Positions 12,366 to 13,541 of a stretch of DNA of 13,541 bases are shown here, one piece after another; position 1 is the first letter of the stretch; each line of letters opens with the position of its first letter. The position numbers and the translations under genes were made by a program. Source of the DNA: Treponema sp. (GTDB lineage Bacteria; Spirochaetota; Spirochaetia; Treponematales; Breznakiellaceae); the NCBI GenBank assembly GCA_031263265.1, contig JAISGE010000157.1, positions 1-13,541 of the forward strand, given 5' to 3'. The notes beneath the pieces were generated by a model. It was not told where the DNA came from. It searched no databases and saw nothing but the letters and a program-made list of their open reading frames with translations.

Positions 12366-13541
12366 TCATCGTACCCCGTATTTTTTTTCCAGACTTTGGT
12401 AATAGTCCAAGACCTTTCTCACGTACCTGCGTTTTTCCGTGTAGGAATGATAGTAAAAGGAACGCTTAAACCCGTAGGTGATCAGATCCTTGAGTTTTGC
12501 CGGGGATATGGCAAAGTTGTCCAAAGCCAGCCGGTACTCGTTGCAGATGCTAGTATGGGATACCAGCCGGTTATCCGTACAGAGGCTTACGGAGAGGTTC
12601 TTCTCCAGCATCGTACGGAAGGAATGGTCCTTAATGCGGCTTATGTGGGGCGCGGTCTGCATATTACTGGTGAGGCACACTTCAATGGTAATCCGGTTTT
12701 CTGCGATGTAGTTGGCTAGGTTTTCCACATACGTTTCTTTGCCCTGGGCCGGGGTGTTCCCGATCAGGTCCGTATTGAACAGGTGCAGACCATGTCCGAT
12801 TCGGTCTGCATGGAGGTCGGTAATGGCCTGAAAAATTGATTCCGGGCCGTAGGCTTCTCCGGCATGTACGGTTTTCCGCATAAAGTTTTTGGTAACGTAA
12901 TTGTAAGCCTCCTGATGCGCGCTGGCAGGATAGCCCTGTTCACTTCCTGCCAGGTCAAAACCGACCAGTTGGATGTCCCCTTCATTGCGCAGCTTCACCG
13001 TGGCTTTTGCCAGTTCCTGTCCTGCCATTTGCATTATCTCCAAAGGCGTAGAATAGCGGTGCATCGCGGTAAAATCCCGGTAGTACTGGGAGAACTGGGG
13101 GGTAAAAAACCGCATGGCGCAGAGGATAATCCCGTATTCAAAAGGCGGTTCTGGCTCTTGGATGGACGAGTTTATTTCGTTCCTGGCCCGGCGCAGGCCC
13201 CGGTCCACGGCAGCAGCCACTTCTTCAAAGGAAAAGCCTGCATGGATATGCAACTGCGGCGCAAAGCGCACTTCCAGGTACCGGACCCCTTCGGCGAAAT
13301 TATCCAGGGCAAGCTCATACGCGGCCTGTTCCAGGGCCTCTTCATCCTGGAGGACTTTTCCGGTCCAGGCAAACCCACTCAGGTACTCATCAAGGTTTTT
13401 ATACGAAGGCTTAAAAACCAATTCCTCCATACCCTCTTCGGTAAAGGAAGGCAGTTCAATACGCCGGTCTTTTGCCAGCCTGATAAGCGTGGACAGCCGC
13501 AGCGACCCGTCAAGGTGTACGTGGAGATCCGTCTTGGGGAT
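12366..13541 (-). CDS. add: Adenosine deaminase (start lies beyond right edge)
   Basis: The frame is open from the stop at 12366-12368 to the right edge, 391 residues. The visible N-terminus IPKTDLHVHLDGSLR is the family start, so only a few codons are missing and the internal ATG at 13430 is not the true start. In fragment numbering, the Zn ligands H7 and H9 (HVHLDGS), H226 (HAGE) and D323 (CTDN) and the catalytic residues E229 and H250 (RIGHG) are present. The enzyme hydrolyses adenosine or deoxyadenosine to inosine and ammonia in purine salvage. The usual TDDP is TDNRLVS here, so the second Asp, which touches purine N7 in mammalian ADA, is Asn; this occurs in a bacterial subgroup, and the exact substrate is less certain. 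The 159-nt gap to lysR (12207-12365) is AT-rich and holds no gene. Confidence 0.88.
   Translation of the reverse strand: MPKTDLHVHLDGSLRLSTLIRLAKDRRIELPSFTEEGMEELVFKPSYKNLDEYLSGFAWTGKVLQDEEALEQAAYELALDNFAEGVRYLEVRFAPQLHIHAGFSFEEVAAAVDRGLRRARNEINSSIQEPEPPFEYGIILCAMRFFTPQFSQYYRDFTAMHRYSTPLEIMQMAGQELAKATVKLRNEGDIQLVGFDLAGSEQGYPASAHQEAYNYVTKNFMRKTVHAGEAYGPESIFQAITDLHADRIGHGLHLFNTDLIGNTPAQGKETYVENLANYIAENRITIEVCLTSNMQTAPHISRIKDHSFRTMLEKNLSVSLCTDNRLVSHTSICNEYRLALDNFAISPAKLKDLITYGFKRSFYYHSYTEKRRYVRKVLDYYQSLEKKYGVR

Overview
The window looks like chromosomal DNA from a spirochaete, most likely a Treponema of the anaerobic gut type (termite-gut species are the closest fit I know). This is inferred from the small AT-rich secreted protein at the left edge, the spirochaete-style lipoprotein, the roughly balanced base composition elsewhere, and the ferredoxin/NAD(P)H electron-bifurcation genes. 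I ran no database search. The window has no mobile element, tRNA, rRNA or CRISPR that I can see.

Layout, left to right. (1) 1-300: the 5' part of a secreted-protein gene on the minus strand, running off the left edge. (2) 335-1618: a GltS-type sodium/glutamate symporter on the minus strand, divergent from a TAXI-family substrate-binding lipoprotein at 1818-2780 on the plus strand. There is no TRAP permease between or beside them. (3) 2810-7206, minus strand: a three-gene operon encoding a NuoE-like, a NuoF-like and a GltD/NfnB-like flavoprotein with many Fe-S clusters. This architecture matches the Stn-type electron-bifurcating transhydrogenase (ferredoxin, NADH and NADP). (4) 7511-10852, minus strand: a second operon encoding a free-standing C-terminal domain of the hydrogenase-associated SpoIIE-type phosphatases, a NuoE-like subunit, a NuoF-like subunit and a small stand-alone [2Fe-2S] protein. 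This is the core of a bifurcating hydrogenase or formate dehydrogenase, but no H-cluster or other catalytic subunit is present. (5) 11268-12206: a LysR-type regulator. (6) 12366-13541: an adenosine deaminase whose first few codons lie beyond the right edge.

The most interesting signal is non-coding. The two redox operons are each preceded by a related element of about 120 nt (7284-7408 and 10911-11027, minus strand). Both can be folded into the same shape: a closing AAGAGG/CCUCUU stem and two arms. Several base-pair differences keep the pairing. In both, the 3' strand of the closing stem can instead pair with the Shine-Dalgarno sequence of the first gene (12 contiguous pairs including two G-U in the first case). 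That is the layout of a translation-controlling riboswitch or other structured leader that co-regulates two bifurcating-enzyme operons. I do not recognise it as a known class.

Working together: the two operons would balance electrons between reduced ferredoxin, NADH and NADPH. In the second NuoF-like protein the NADH-selecting glutamate of the GEE motif is replaced (GEG), so the two complexes may use different nicotinamide nucleotides. The glutamate-type transporter pair and the adenosine deaminase are general nutrient or salvage functions with no evident link to the redox operons.
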